A stretch of DNA of 6,327 bases. Source: an uncultured Planctomycetaceae bacterium. GTDB taxonomy: Bacteria > Planctomycetota > Phycisphaerae > UBA1845 > UTPLA1. Of the stretch, positions 1-6,196 are shown one piece after another. Below the pieces are notes generated by a model. It saw only the letters and a list, made by a program, of their open reading frames with translations, was not told where the DNA came from and did no database searches. The position numbers were made by a program, and so were the translations under genes. The first letter of the stretch is position 1. Every line of letters begins with the position of its first letter. The stretch is from the NCBI GenBank assembly GCA_938008425.1, contig CALLKH010000431.1:1-6327 (forward strand), read 5' to 3'.

Positions 1-1
1 G

Positions 2-727
2 CACAATCCCGAATTCACCATGATGGAGTGCTATCAGGCCTACGGCGATCTGTCGGACATGATGGACATCGTCGAAGGCATCTTTGCGAGCTGTATCGAG
101 CGGATCGGCGGCGGCATGAAGCGTCCGTTCCGGGGGATCGAAGTGGACTTTACGCCGCCGTGGCCCCGGCGGACTTACACCGAACTGCTCCGGGAATACG
201 CCGGGGTTGAACTGTCGGATTCGGCGGCCGTACGGAAGAAGGCGGCGTCGCTCGGCATCGACGGCTCGAAGATGGACGATGCGGTCGTGGCGAACCGGGT
301 GTTCGAGGCGTGCGTCGAGGAGCACCTGGTCGGGCCGATGTTCGTGGTCGAGTATCCGGCGGCGCTCTGTCCGCTGACGCGGCGCAAGAAGGATGATCCT
401 TCGATCGCGCTGCGCTTCGAGGCGTACGTCGCAAAGATGGAGATCGGCAACGCCTATACCGAGTTGAATGATCCCGCGATTCAGCGGGAGACCCTCGGCG
501 CGCAGCTCTCGGGCGAAGGGGACGAGACCATGCGCGTGATGGACGAGGATTTTCTGAACGCGCTGGAGCACGGCATGCCGCCGGCGGGGGGGCTGGGCGT
601 CGGCATTGACCGGCTGGTCATGTTGCTGACGAATTCGAGCAGCATTCGAGACGTGATTTTGTTCCCGCTTCAGCGGCCGCTGGAAAAGGTCGAACGGACG
701 CCCGACGTGCCGCATGAAACCGCCTAA
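2..727 (+). CDS. lysS: Lysyl-tRNA synthetase, class II, C-terminal part (5' end outside window)
   Basis: This enzyme charges tRNA-Lys with lysine in the cytoplasm, using ATP. The frame is already open at base 2 and reads HNPEFTMMECYQAYGD, the segment that follows class II motif 2 in LysRS. An ATG at base 20 lies inside this conserved block, so it is not the true start, and the gene begins upstream of the window. Further on come EIGNAYTELNDP (440-475) and motif 3, GGLGVGIDRLVM within 587-622, whose Gly and Arg residues bind ATP. The reading ends in the family-typical SIRDVILFPLQRP plus a short tail of about 15 residues. The 241 codons seen are roughly half of a normal LysRS of about 500 residues. 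The anticodon-binding OB domain and motif 1 lie off the left edge. The frame is intact with no sign of damage. The ABC permease follows after a short gap, so the two may share a transcript. Confidence 0.96.
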   Translation, partial: HNPEFTMMECYQAYGDLSDMMDIVEGIFASCIERIGGGMKRPFRGIEVDFTPPWPRRTYTELLREYAGVELSDSAAVRKKAASLGIDGSKMDDAVVANRVFEACVEEHLVGPMFVVEYPAALCPLTRRKKDDPSIALRFEAYVAKMEIGNAYTELNDPAIQRETLGAQLSGEGDETMRVMDEDFLNALEHGMPPAGGLGVGIDRLVMLLTNSSSIRDVILFPLQRPLEKVERTPDVPHETA

Positions 728-796
728 CTTGGATCGGTCCAACCCCTGAATTCGCGACTTCGCATCATCCTGTTCACGATCTTCGCGCCGATTTCG

Positions 797-3424
797 GTGC
801 CGGGCTATGTCCTGCTCCTGGCCATTTCAAACCTGCTCGGCGCGGCGTTCTACATCGTCATCGAGGCGACGCTGTCGCGGATCATGGGCCGGCCGATCAG
901 TCTCAGCTTCTGGCAGATGGCGGCCTTGGCGATTCCCGTGCTGATTGCCGCGCCTCTCTGCGCCGCTGGGCATTTTGTCATCGCGCTGTTTCGAGGCGTC
1001 GGGCGGATGTTGTCGGCCGTCGGCCATTGGCAGGCGGGTGTGACATCACCGTGGCGCGCGATGGCCCTTGGGCTGGCGTGGGTGTCTGCGGCGATCTGGT
1101 GCTCGATCATCTGTTTCAACGCGGCGATGGGAATGAACTGGATCGGACGCGGCGTTTCCGACGAGGCGCGCAACCAGTTTGTTGACGCGGTTCGCCGTGG
1201 ACGGATGCTGGGCGAATTGCCCGAAGAGATGCAGGCCCGACGGCGGCGCATCATTTCGGAGCTTGAGACGGGAAAGGAAGCCGTCTGCCCGTACTGGGAG
1301 AATGTCGCGCAGGCGCTTCGCGAGGATGCGTTCGGGTTCGATTCGCTGATGCGGATGGACTACACGCTGCCGAGAAAAATCGGCGGCATCCCGTGGTACT
1401 TCACGCCGAAAGAACTCTCAGAAGATGGACTCGATCACAGCAGGCTCATGCTCGGGCCGCTTCTGTTCGTGTGGATGCTGCTGATTCGCTGGCCGGGAAC
1501 GTTTTCGATTCTTCGACCTCGGTCGTTGCGGGTAGCCTGGTTCTCGATTCGGATCGTCGGTGTCGTCGGGCTGATTTACGGGCTGGCGTCGTGGATCCCG
1601 CTGGCGATCGATCGGCCGTTGTGGACGCCGGGCTACCTGCCCGAGGGCTTCCTGAAGTTCCTGAGTCCCGCGCTGCTCTTCGGCGCGGACTACGAGCAGT
1701 TCGCCCAGTACGAGTGGTACCTGTACAACGTGGGACTCTGGCTGGCGTTGATTGCGGCGGTCGTCGCGATCTGGTGGACGGCCTGGCGGGTGAGTCCGTT
1801 TGTCGGCCTCCCGCGGTATTACGTCGCATTCCTGGCGTCGCGGCTTCTTCAGCGGAAGCGCATCGCGTTCTTCTCGGTGATGGCGGTGACGCTGTGCGTG
1901 GCGATGATGATCATCGTCATCAGCGTCATGGGCGGCTTCGTGGACAGCATCCGGGATCGGGCCGACGGGCTACTGGGTGACCTGGTTCTCGACGGCAGCA
2001 TCCAGGGATTCCCGTTCTATGCGGAATTCATCGACGAAGTGAAGAAACTCCGCGACGAGAAGTCGGGCGAGCCGATCGTGGAGGAGGCGACGCCGCTGAT
2101 TCACTCGTACGGCATTCTCCAATTCCCCTCGACCAAATTCACCAAGGCCGTGCAGATCTGGGGCGTACGTCTGAATGAGTACGTCAGGGTCAACGACTTC
2201 GGCGAGGACTTGTATTACAACAAGCGATTTGGTGACACGAGTCTGTCACGCGAAGCGGGCCAGCAGAGATGGCGTCGCGACGCCGACGGCCGCGCCGTGC
2301 TGCCGGCCGAACTGGAGGCTCACTATCGAAACAAATACCTGGCGAGCCTGGGCGAGGAGGAGCGGGCGGAGGAGCTGCGCAAGTACCCGCAGGACAGCTC
2401 GCGGTACATGGGCCCCGGCGTCTTCGCGCCGGACTACGTGAGCGATCCCGAGGACGCATCCGCCAACAAACCCTATCCCGGACTGATCCTCGGGCGCGAC
2501 CTGATCTTTCGCCGGCAGGCATCGGGTGAATACGGCCGGTCGCGGGATTATCCTCGCGGAGAATTGTGCCTGCTCACGGTTCTGCCGATGTCGCGAACGG
2601 CGAAGATCATCCAGCAGTCCCCGCCTCAGCCGGCGTTTCGGTATGTGGACGACTCCAAGACGGGCATCCACGACATCGATTCCAAGAATGTCTACGTCGA
2701 TTTCGACCGCCTTCAGGACATCATGACAATGGGTCCGCAGGAGCGGGAGGAAGGCGGCATGACGGCCGCGCGATGCAACCAGATTCAGATCAAGCTGAAG
2801 AAGAGATTCGCCTGGCCCCGATCGGTATTGCTGGAGAAGAAGTCCGAGGTTTGGCGCTGCTGGAATCGCGTGACGGCGGACCTGCCCCAGGATTCGATCG
2901 AAGCCCAGATGTTGTCATCGGTCGGGGTGAGCACCTGGGAGGAGATGCAGGCGAGCTATATCGCGGCGATCGAGAAGGAGAAGTTCCTGGTGCTGATCAT
3001 GTTCGGCGTGATCAGCATCGTCGCGGTGCTCTTGATTCTCTGCATCTTCTTCATGATTGTGCAGGAAAAGACGCGCGACATCGGCATCATCAAGAGCGTC
3101 GGCGCCAGCACGGAAGGCATCGCGGCAGTCTTCCTGGTGTACGGCGCGGCGATCGGTCTCGTCGGCGCGATCCTCGGCGCGCTGCTCGGGACGACGTTTG
3201 TGGAACACATCAACGACGTGCAGGACCTGCTCGCGAGAATCAATCCGGAATGGCGGGTGTGGAGCCCGGAGACCTACTCGTTCGACAAGATTCCGAGCAA
3301 CTGGAAGTGGAACGAGGTGATCAACATCGGAATTCTCGCCATTGTGTCGTCCATTCTCGGCGCGGCGGTTCCGGCGATTCGCGCTGGAAGAACGTGGCCG
3401 GTGGAGGCGCTGCGATATGAGTAG
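797..3424 (+). CDS. FtsX/LolC-E-type ABC transporter permease with long N-terminal membrane extension
   Basis: This is the predicted inner-membrane permease of a type VII ABC system (LolCDE/MacB class). These systems move lipoproteins or other substrates from the outer face of the membrane, driven by a cytoplasmic ATPase. From residue about 340 it follows the LolC/E plan: an amphipathic start and first helix (356-380, ending VISVMGGF), then a periplasmic domain (about 381-728) with LolC/E-like landmarks ATPLIHSYGILQ (431-442), VQIWGVRLNE (452-461) and PGLILGRDL (561-569). VSTWEEMQ and IEKEKF (711-730) follow, then three helices (about 730-755, 775-803, 840-863), QEKTRDIGIIKSVGAS (756-771) and the terminal PVEALRYE. 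It is about 875 residues long, against roughly 400-415 for LolC/E. Residues 1-340 add about six hydrophobic segments (about 3-25, 36-65, 88-112, 216-232, 245-271, 310-331). The GTG start is uncertain, because the frame stays open back to the lysS stop and 767-796 would also encode a hydrophobic stretch. No good ribosome binding site is seen. The exact substrate is unknown. Confidence 0.9.
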   Translation: MPGYVLLLAISNLLGAAFYIVIEATLSRIMGRPISLSFWQMAALAIPVLIAAPLCAAGHFVIALFRGVGRMLSAVGHWQAGVTSPWRAMALGLAWVSAAIWCSIICFNAAMGMNWIGRGVSDEARNQFVDAVRRGRMLGELPEEMQARRRRIISELETGKEAVCPYWENVAQALREDAFGFDSLMRMDYTLPRKIGGIPWYFTPKELSEDGLDHSRLMLGPLLFVWMLLIRWPGTFSILRPRSLRVAWFSIRIVGVVGLIYGLASWIPLAIDRPLWTPGYLPEGFLKFLSPALLFGADYEQFAQYEWYLYNVGLWLALIAAVVAIWWTAWRVSPFVGLPRYYVAFLASRLLQRKRIAFFSVMAVTLCVAMMIIVISVMGGFVDSIRDRADGLLGDLVLDGSIQGFPFYAEFIDEVKKLRDEKSGEPIVEEATPLIHSYGILQFPSTKFTKAVQIWGVRLNEYVRVNDFGEDLYYNKRFGDTSLSREAGQQRWRRDADGRAVLPAELEAHYRNKYLASLGEEERAEELRKYPQDSSRYMGPGVFAPDYVSDPEDASANKPYPGLILGRDLIFRRQASGEYGRSRDYPRGELCLLTVLPMSRTAKIIQQSPPQPAFRYVDDSKTGIHDIDSKNVYVDFDRLQDIMTMGPQEREEGGMTAARCNQIQIKLKKRFAWPRSVLLEKKSEVWRCWNRVTADLPQDSIEAQMLSSVGVSTWEEMQASYIAAIEKEKFLVLIMFGVISIVAVLLILCIFFMIVQEKTRDIGIIKSVGASTEGIAAVFLVYGAAIGLVGAILGALLGTTFVEHINDVQDLLARINPEWRVWSPETYSFDKIPSNWKWNEVINIGILAIVSSILGAAVPAIRAGRTWPVEALRYE

Positions 3425-3486
3425 CAGGGCACGTGGTGTTGGCGCGTCATTCAGGCGAGCGCACGAACCTGGATTCAAGGGTAAGC

Positions 3487-4302
3487 ATGCTTCGCGCTGA
3501 GAACATCCAGAAGAGTTACATTCTCGGCCGGACGACGCTGCCGGTGCTGCGCGGCGTGAGTCTGTCGCTGGAGGCGGGTGAGTTCGTGTCGATCACGGGT
3601 TCCAGCGGCTGCGGAAAAAGCACGCTGCTTCACGTGCTGAGCGGGCTGGATGTGCCGCAGCGGGGGCAGGTCTATTTCAACGGCGTCGAACTCTTTGAGC
3701 CCGAGGGCGCGCGTCGCCTGCCCGTCGGCCGCGATGGCAGCGTCCGCCAGACGGCCGCGATGAACAACGAGCCGGCGCAGCAGGGCGGGCGCCGGCCCGC
3801 GCTCGCCGGCACGCCCGATCTTCGACTGGTCGAAGGCCGGCGAAACCAGATGCGAAACTCCTCCTTCGGCTTCGTGTTTCAGTTCTATCATCTGCTGCCG
3901 GAATTTGATGTGCTTGAGAATGTGTTGCTTCCGGCGATGGTGGGCCGGTCCGTGGGGAACTGGCTTCAAGGTCGAACTTCGACGGCCCGGCGGGCACACG
4001 AGCTGCTCGATCGGGTGGGGCTTGGCGGCCGCCTGAATCATCGACCCAGTGAACTTTCCGGCGGCGAGCGCCAGCGCGTGGCGATCGCGCGGGCGCTCAT
4101 CAACCAGCCGGCGGTGCTGTTCGCGGACGAGCCGACGGGCAATCTTGACAGCCGGACGGGGCGGGATATCTTTAGCCTGCTGAAAGAGTTAAATCGATCC
4201 GGGCAGACCGTGGTGATGGTGACCCACGATCGGGTGCTGGCCCAGGAGGCCGACCGCGTGGTCCATCTTGTTGACGGTCGGATTGATTCACCCCCCTCGT
4301 GA
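3487..4302 (+). CDS. ABC transporter ATP-binding protein, LolD/MacB type
   Basis: This is the cytoplasmic ATPase that should power the permease encoded just upstream, as LolD does for LolCE. In the 271-residue product I see Walker A GSSGCGKST (38-46), the Q-loop in GFVFQFYHLLPEF (Q132), the signature LSGGERQRVAIARAL (190-204), Walker B with AVLFADEPTGNLDS (209-222, catalytic E215) and the switch histidine in VTHD (H247). GFVFQFYHLLPEFDVLENVLLPA is very close to LolD. I chose ATG 3487 because MLRAENIQKSY matches the usual family start and AAGGG (3477-3481) lies five bases before it. A GTG at 3433 in the same frame would add 18 unconserved residues. The gap to the permease stop is 62 bases. One oddity is that LolD has about 19 residues between the FNG strand and the RN..GF motif, while here there are about 60. 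The extra residues (about 72-115) are rich in Arg, Gly, Ala and Pro. All catalytic motifs are intact, so I expect an active enzyme. Confidence 0.93.
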   Translation: MLRAENIQKSYILGRTTLPVLRGVSLSLEAGEFVSITGSSGCGKSTLLHVLSGLDVPQRGQVYFNGVELFEPEGARRLPVGRDGSVRQTAAMNNEPAQQGGRRPALAGTPDLRLVEGRRNQMRNSSFGFVFQFYHLLPEFDVLENVLLPAMVGRSVGNWLQGRTSTARRAHELLDRVGLGGRLNHRPSELSGGERQRVAIARALINQPAVLFADEPTGNLDSRTGRDIFSLLKELNRSGQTVVMVTHDRVLAQEADRVVHLVDGRIDSPPS

Positions 4303-4427
4303 TCGTCCGGGAATTTTCGTCGGATTGAAACGGTGCGAACCGCAAGGCTCTTTCGGCGCTAAGTATTGATGCGCCGTTGGCGCCCGGGGTATTTGGCCCA
4401 ATATGGCCGACGGCGGGCTTGCCGAAC

Positions 4428-4448
4428 ATTGTCGGTTTCAACGACAAT
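4428..4448 (+). promoter_or_regulatory. 7-bp perfect inverted repeat ahead of ilvE
   Basis: ATTGTCG (4428-4434) and CGACAAT (4442-4448) are exact reverse complements separated by seven bases. The right arm ends directly against AGGAGG (4449-4454). It could be an operator for a dimeric regulator or an RNA hairpin affecting translation start. Seven-base arms can also arise by chance, so the function is inferred only from its position. Confidence 0.35.
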
Positions 4449-4468
4449 AGGAGGCCGGCTCACATTGC

Positions 4469-4473
4469 AGGAG
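4469..4473 (+). promoter_or_regulatory. Ribosome binding site of ilvE
   Basis: AGGAG lies seven bases before ATG 4481, which is ideal spacing. This favours ATG 4481 over the adjacent in-frame GTG at 4478. A second, stronger box, AGGAGG at 4449-4454, sits 26 bases upstream of the ATG, too far to serve this start directly. Confidence 0.75.
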
Positions 4474-4480
4474 ACCCGTG

Positions 4481-5395
4481 ATGGCTGAAGTCAATTACAT
4501 GCCCGACCCGAATCTGAAGATCTGGCTGAACGGCAAACTCGTGCCGACGGCCGATGCGAACATCAACGTCTTCAGCCATGCGCTTCTTTACGGCGATGGC
4601 GTGTTTGAAGGCATTCGCATCTACAACGGCCGGGTGTTCGAGTGCACGGCTCACATGGAGCGGTTCTTCGACAGCCTGAAGGCCATTCGACTGGACATTC
4701 CGTACACCCGCGAACAGATCGTGGACGCCACGCTGGAAACGGCCAAGGCGAACAACCTGACGGACGGTTACGTCCGACTCGTCGCCGGTCGCGGCGTCGG
4801 CACGCTGGGTATTCACCCGCAGCGCGTCGGAAAGGCGGATGTCTTCATCATCGTCGGCAAGATTCAGATGTACGACCCGTCGATGTATGAAACGGGAATG
4901 AAGATCGTCACGTCGTCGGTCATTCGAAATCACCCGAATGCCCTGTCGCCGCGGATCAAGAGCCTGAATTACCTCAACAACATCCTCGCGAAGTGGGACG
5001 CGATCGATAACAACGTGCTGGAAGCCGTGATGCTGAACCACGAGGGTTACGTCTCGGAATGCACCGGTGACAATTTGTTCATCGTGCAGCGGGGCGTGGT
5101 TCGAACGCCGGCGGCCCATTGCGGCATCCTGGAGGGCGTCACGCGGCGGCTGATTCTGCACTTCGCCCGCAAGCGCGGTCTGCCGACTGAAGAGTGCATT
5201 CTGACGCGACCGGACCTGTATTTTGCCGAGGAGGCGTTCATCACCGGAACCGGCGCCGAGGTCTGCCCGGTCAACGAGATCGACAAACGCATGATCGGCG
5301 ACGGAAAGCCCGGCCCGATCACCAAGGCGCTGATCGCCGATTTCCGCGCTCATACGCGGTCCAAGGATGAGATCCTCGTCGGCGAGAATCGCTAA
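4481..5395 (+). CDS. ilvE: Branched-chain amino acid aminotransferase (fold type IV)
   Basis: This cytoplasmic PLP enzyme (EC 2.6.1.42) transfers the amino group between glutamate and the 2-oxo acids of leucine, isoleucine and valine, the last step of their synthesis and the first of their breakdown. The 304-residue product has the usual family length. Diagnostic features are HALLYGDGVFEGIRIYNG (33-50), HMERFFDSLK with R61 as likely phosphate ligand, RIKSLNYLNNILAK with K160 as the Schiff-base lysine, EGYVSECTGDNLF with E193 expected to contact the PLP pyridine nitrogen, GILEGVTRR (215-223) and FITGTGAEVCPV (253-264). The GDGVFEGIR and SLNYLNN motifs favour BCAT over the related D-amino acid transaminase and aminodeoxychorismate lyase, although substrate range within class IV cannot be fixed from sequence alone. 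The start is supported by AGGAG at 4469. It appears to be the last gene of its unit, with a hairpin terminator about 45 bases after the stop. Confidence 0.95.
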   Translation: MAEVNYMPDPNLKIWLNGKLVPTADANINVFSHALLYGDGVFEGIRIYNGRVFECTAHMERFFDSLKAIRLDIPYTREQIVDATLETAKANNLTDGYVRLVAGRGVGTLGIHPQRVGKADVFIIVGKIQMYDPSMYETGMKIVTSSVIRNHPNALSPRIKSLNYLNNILAKWDAIDNNVLEAVMLNHEGYVSECTGDNLFIVQRGVVRTPAAHCGILEGVTRRLILHFARKRGLPTEECILTRPDLYFAEEAFITGTGAEVCPVNEIDKRMIGDGKPGPITKALIADFRAHTRSKDEILVGENR

Positions 5396-5441
5396 CGTCA
5401 TCGGCCGCGCGACTTTGCGGTCGAGCCAAGTACGAGCTTGC

Positions 5442-5478
5442 AACGGCCCCGGTGCATGTATTTGTCCGGGGCCGTTTT
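5442..5478 (+). terminator. Rho-independent terminator after ilvE
   Basis: AACGGCCCCGG (5442-5452) pairs perfectly with CCGGGGCCGTT (5466-5476), giving an 11-bp GC-rich stem and a 13-base loop. The T run TTTT (5475-5478) overlaps the stem end. On the plus strand this ends the ilvE transcript. On the minus strand it lies three bases past the nfi stop codon and could also stop that transcript, but only two T residues follow the stem there, so the minus-strand role would be weaker. Confidence 0.85.
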
Positions 5479-5481
5479 GCG

Positions 5482-6159
5482 TTATACGCTCGAGCGAAGC
5501 GCGGTGACGTAATGATGCGCAAGTCGCGTCGGCTCGGGAATTCGATAGCCCTGTGTGCAGGCCAGCGCGATTCGCGCGGCCTCGTCGAGCGTGATCCGGT
5601 GGCCCACGCTGACATAGATCGGCTTGACGCCCACCCGTGATCGCACGACGCGGCCGACGATTTCTCCGTCATCCAGCAGTCGAACATTGGCGCCGCGCTT
5701 CGGCCCCGGTTCTCGATGGCTTCCGCAGAGCCTGCTCTTGGCGCAGCCCAGGGTCGGTCGGTCGAGAAAGAGGCCGACATGCGAGGCGAGTCCGAGTCGT
5801 CGCGGATGGGCAAGCCCGTGGCCGTCGAGCATGAAGAGGTCGGGTTCGGTGTTCAGTTTCCGGGCGGCGTTGATCATCGCAGGGGCCTCTCGAAAGCTGA
5901 GCAGGCCGGGGACGTACGGAAACGACAATTCGGATACGACGTGAACTGCCTCCAGCTGTGTTCGCCGGTTCAGGTCCCAGATGATCCACGCGGCGACGAG
6001 TCGCTTTCCATCGGGCGTCAGGGCGATATCTCCCCCAGCGACGTATTGCGGCCGTCGGGCGAGCGGATCCTGGATGATCCGATCGGCCAGCCGTCTTTGC
6101 AGCGAGACCGCCTTCTTCGGCGTGACATTCCACGAATGCAGGGGTTTCGGTATGCGCAT
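5482..6159 (-). CDS. nfi: Endonuclease V (deoxyinosine 3' endonuclease)
   Basis: This repair nuclease recognises deoxyinosine, formed by deamination of adenine, and nicks the strand one phosphodiester bond 3' of the lesion, using Mg2+. The 225-residue product, close to the 223 of E. coli Nfi, shows all the expected motifs: YVAGGDIAL with D44, PYVPGLLSFREAPA with the wedge tyrosine Y82 and E91, LDGHGLAHPRRLGLASHVG with D112, PTLGCAKSRLCG with K141, VKPIYVSVGHRITL (178-191), and LAHHYV near the end. D44, E91 and D112 correspond to the known acidic metal ligands. I chose ATG at 6159-6157 because AGGA (plus-strand TCCT, 6167-6170) lies seven bases before it and the length matches the family. An in-frame ATG at 6219 would add 20 unconserved residues and overlap the divergent gene. 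The gene converges on ilvE and is transcribed away from the gene starting at 6197. Confidence 0.95.
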   Translation of the reverse strand: MRIPKPLHSWNVTPKKAVSLQRRLADRIIQDPLARRPQYVAGGDIALTPDGKRLVAAWIIWDLNRRTQLEAVHVVSELSFPYVPGLLSFREAPAMINAARKLNTEPDLFMLDGHGLAHPRRLGLASHVGLFLDRPTLGCAKSRLCGSHREPGPKRGANVRLLDDGEIVGRVVRSRVGVKPIYVSVGHRITLDEAARIALACTQGYRIPEPTRLAHHYVTALRSSV

Positions 6160-6196
6160 GGGGCAATCCTGACGCGTGTCATATAATAAATGCGTG
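6160..6196. promoter_or_regulatory. Compact divergent start region between nfi and the 6197 gene
   Basis: Only 37 bases separate the two proposed start codons. An AT-rich patch in this otherwise GC-rich DNA includes a perfect TATAAT on the plus strand (6182-6187), and the same patch reads TATTAT on the minus strand (6188-6183). No matching -35 hexamer is visible at standard spacing on either strand, so a promoter is plausible but unproven. If the plus-strand box is used, transcription would start almost at ATG 6197, giving a nearly leaderless message. Confidence 0.35.

Larger units (their letters stand above)
4303..4480 (+). other. Intergenic leader region upstream of ilvE
   Basis: This non-coding gap separates the ABC ATPase from ilvE. 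It holds a small GC hairpin, GCGCC-GTT-GGCGC (4371-4383), with no T run after it, a 7-bp inverted repeat at 4428-4448, and two purine-rich boxes (4449-4454 and 4469-4473). I see no convincing -35/-10 pair: TTGAAA at 4325-4330 has no matching -10 box at 16-18 bases. I recognise no riboswitch or T-box. ilvE may have its own promoter here or may be read through from upstream. The sequence does not settle which. Confidence 0.6.

Noticed and set aside
2566..3420. Long plus-strand frame inside the permease gene (284 codons)
   Set aside because: It overlaps the conserved FtsX end of the permease in another frame and is Arg/Gly/His-rich without domains.
3433..3486. Upstream GTG as start of the ABC ATPase
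   Set aside because: The extra 18 residues are not family-like, whereas ATG 3487 gives the normal LolD start and has an AAGGG box before it.
4325..4330. TTGAAA considered as a -35 box for ilvE
   Set aside because: There is no -10-like hexamer 16-18 bases downstream. The nearest AT-rich patch (about 4360-4370) is too far.
4371..4383. Small hairpin GCGCC-GTT-GGCGC, considered as a terminator for the ABC operon
   Set aside because: The stem is only five base pairs and no T run follows it.
4369..4488. 39-codon frame ahead of and overlapping ilvE, considered as a leader peptide for attenuation
   Set aside because: It has no ribosome binding site at its ATG, is Arg-rich, and shows no cluster of Leu, Ile or Val codons. 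No alternative terminator hairpins with a T run are present before ilvE.
4460..5443. Long open frame on the minus strand opposite ilvE (327 codons)
   Set aside because: It lies antisense to a well-supported ilvE. Its product is rich in Arg, Asp, Val and His with no recognisable motif, as expected of a shadow frame in GC-rich DNA.
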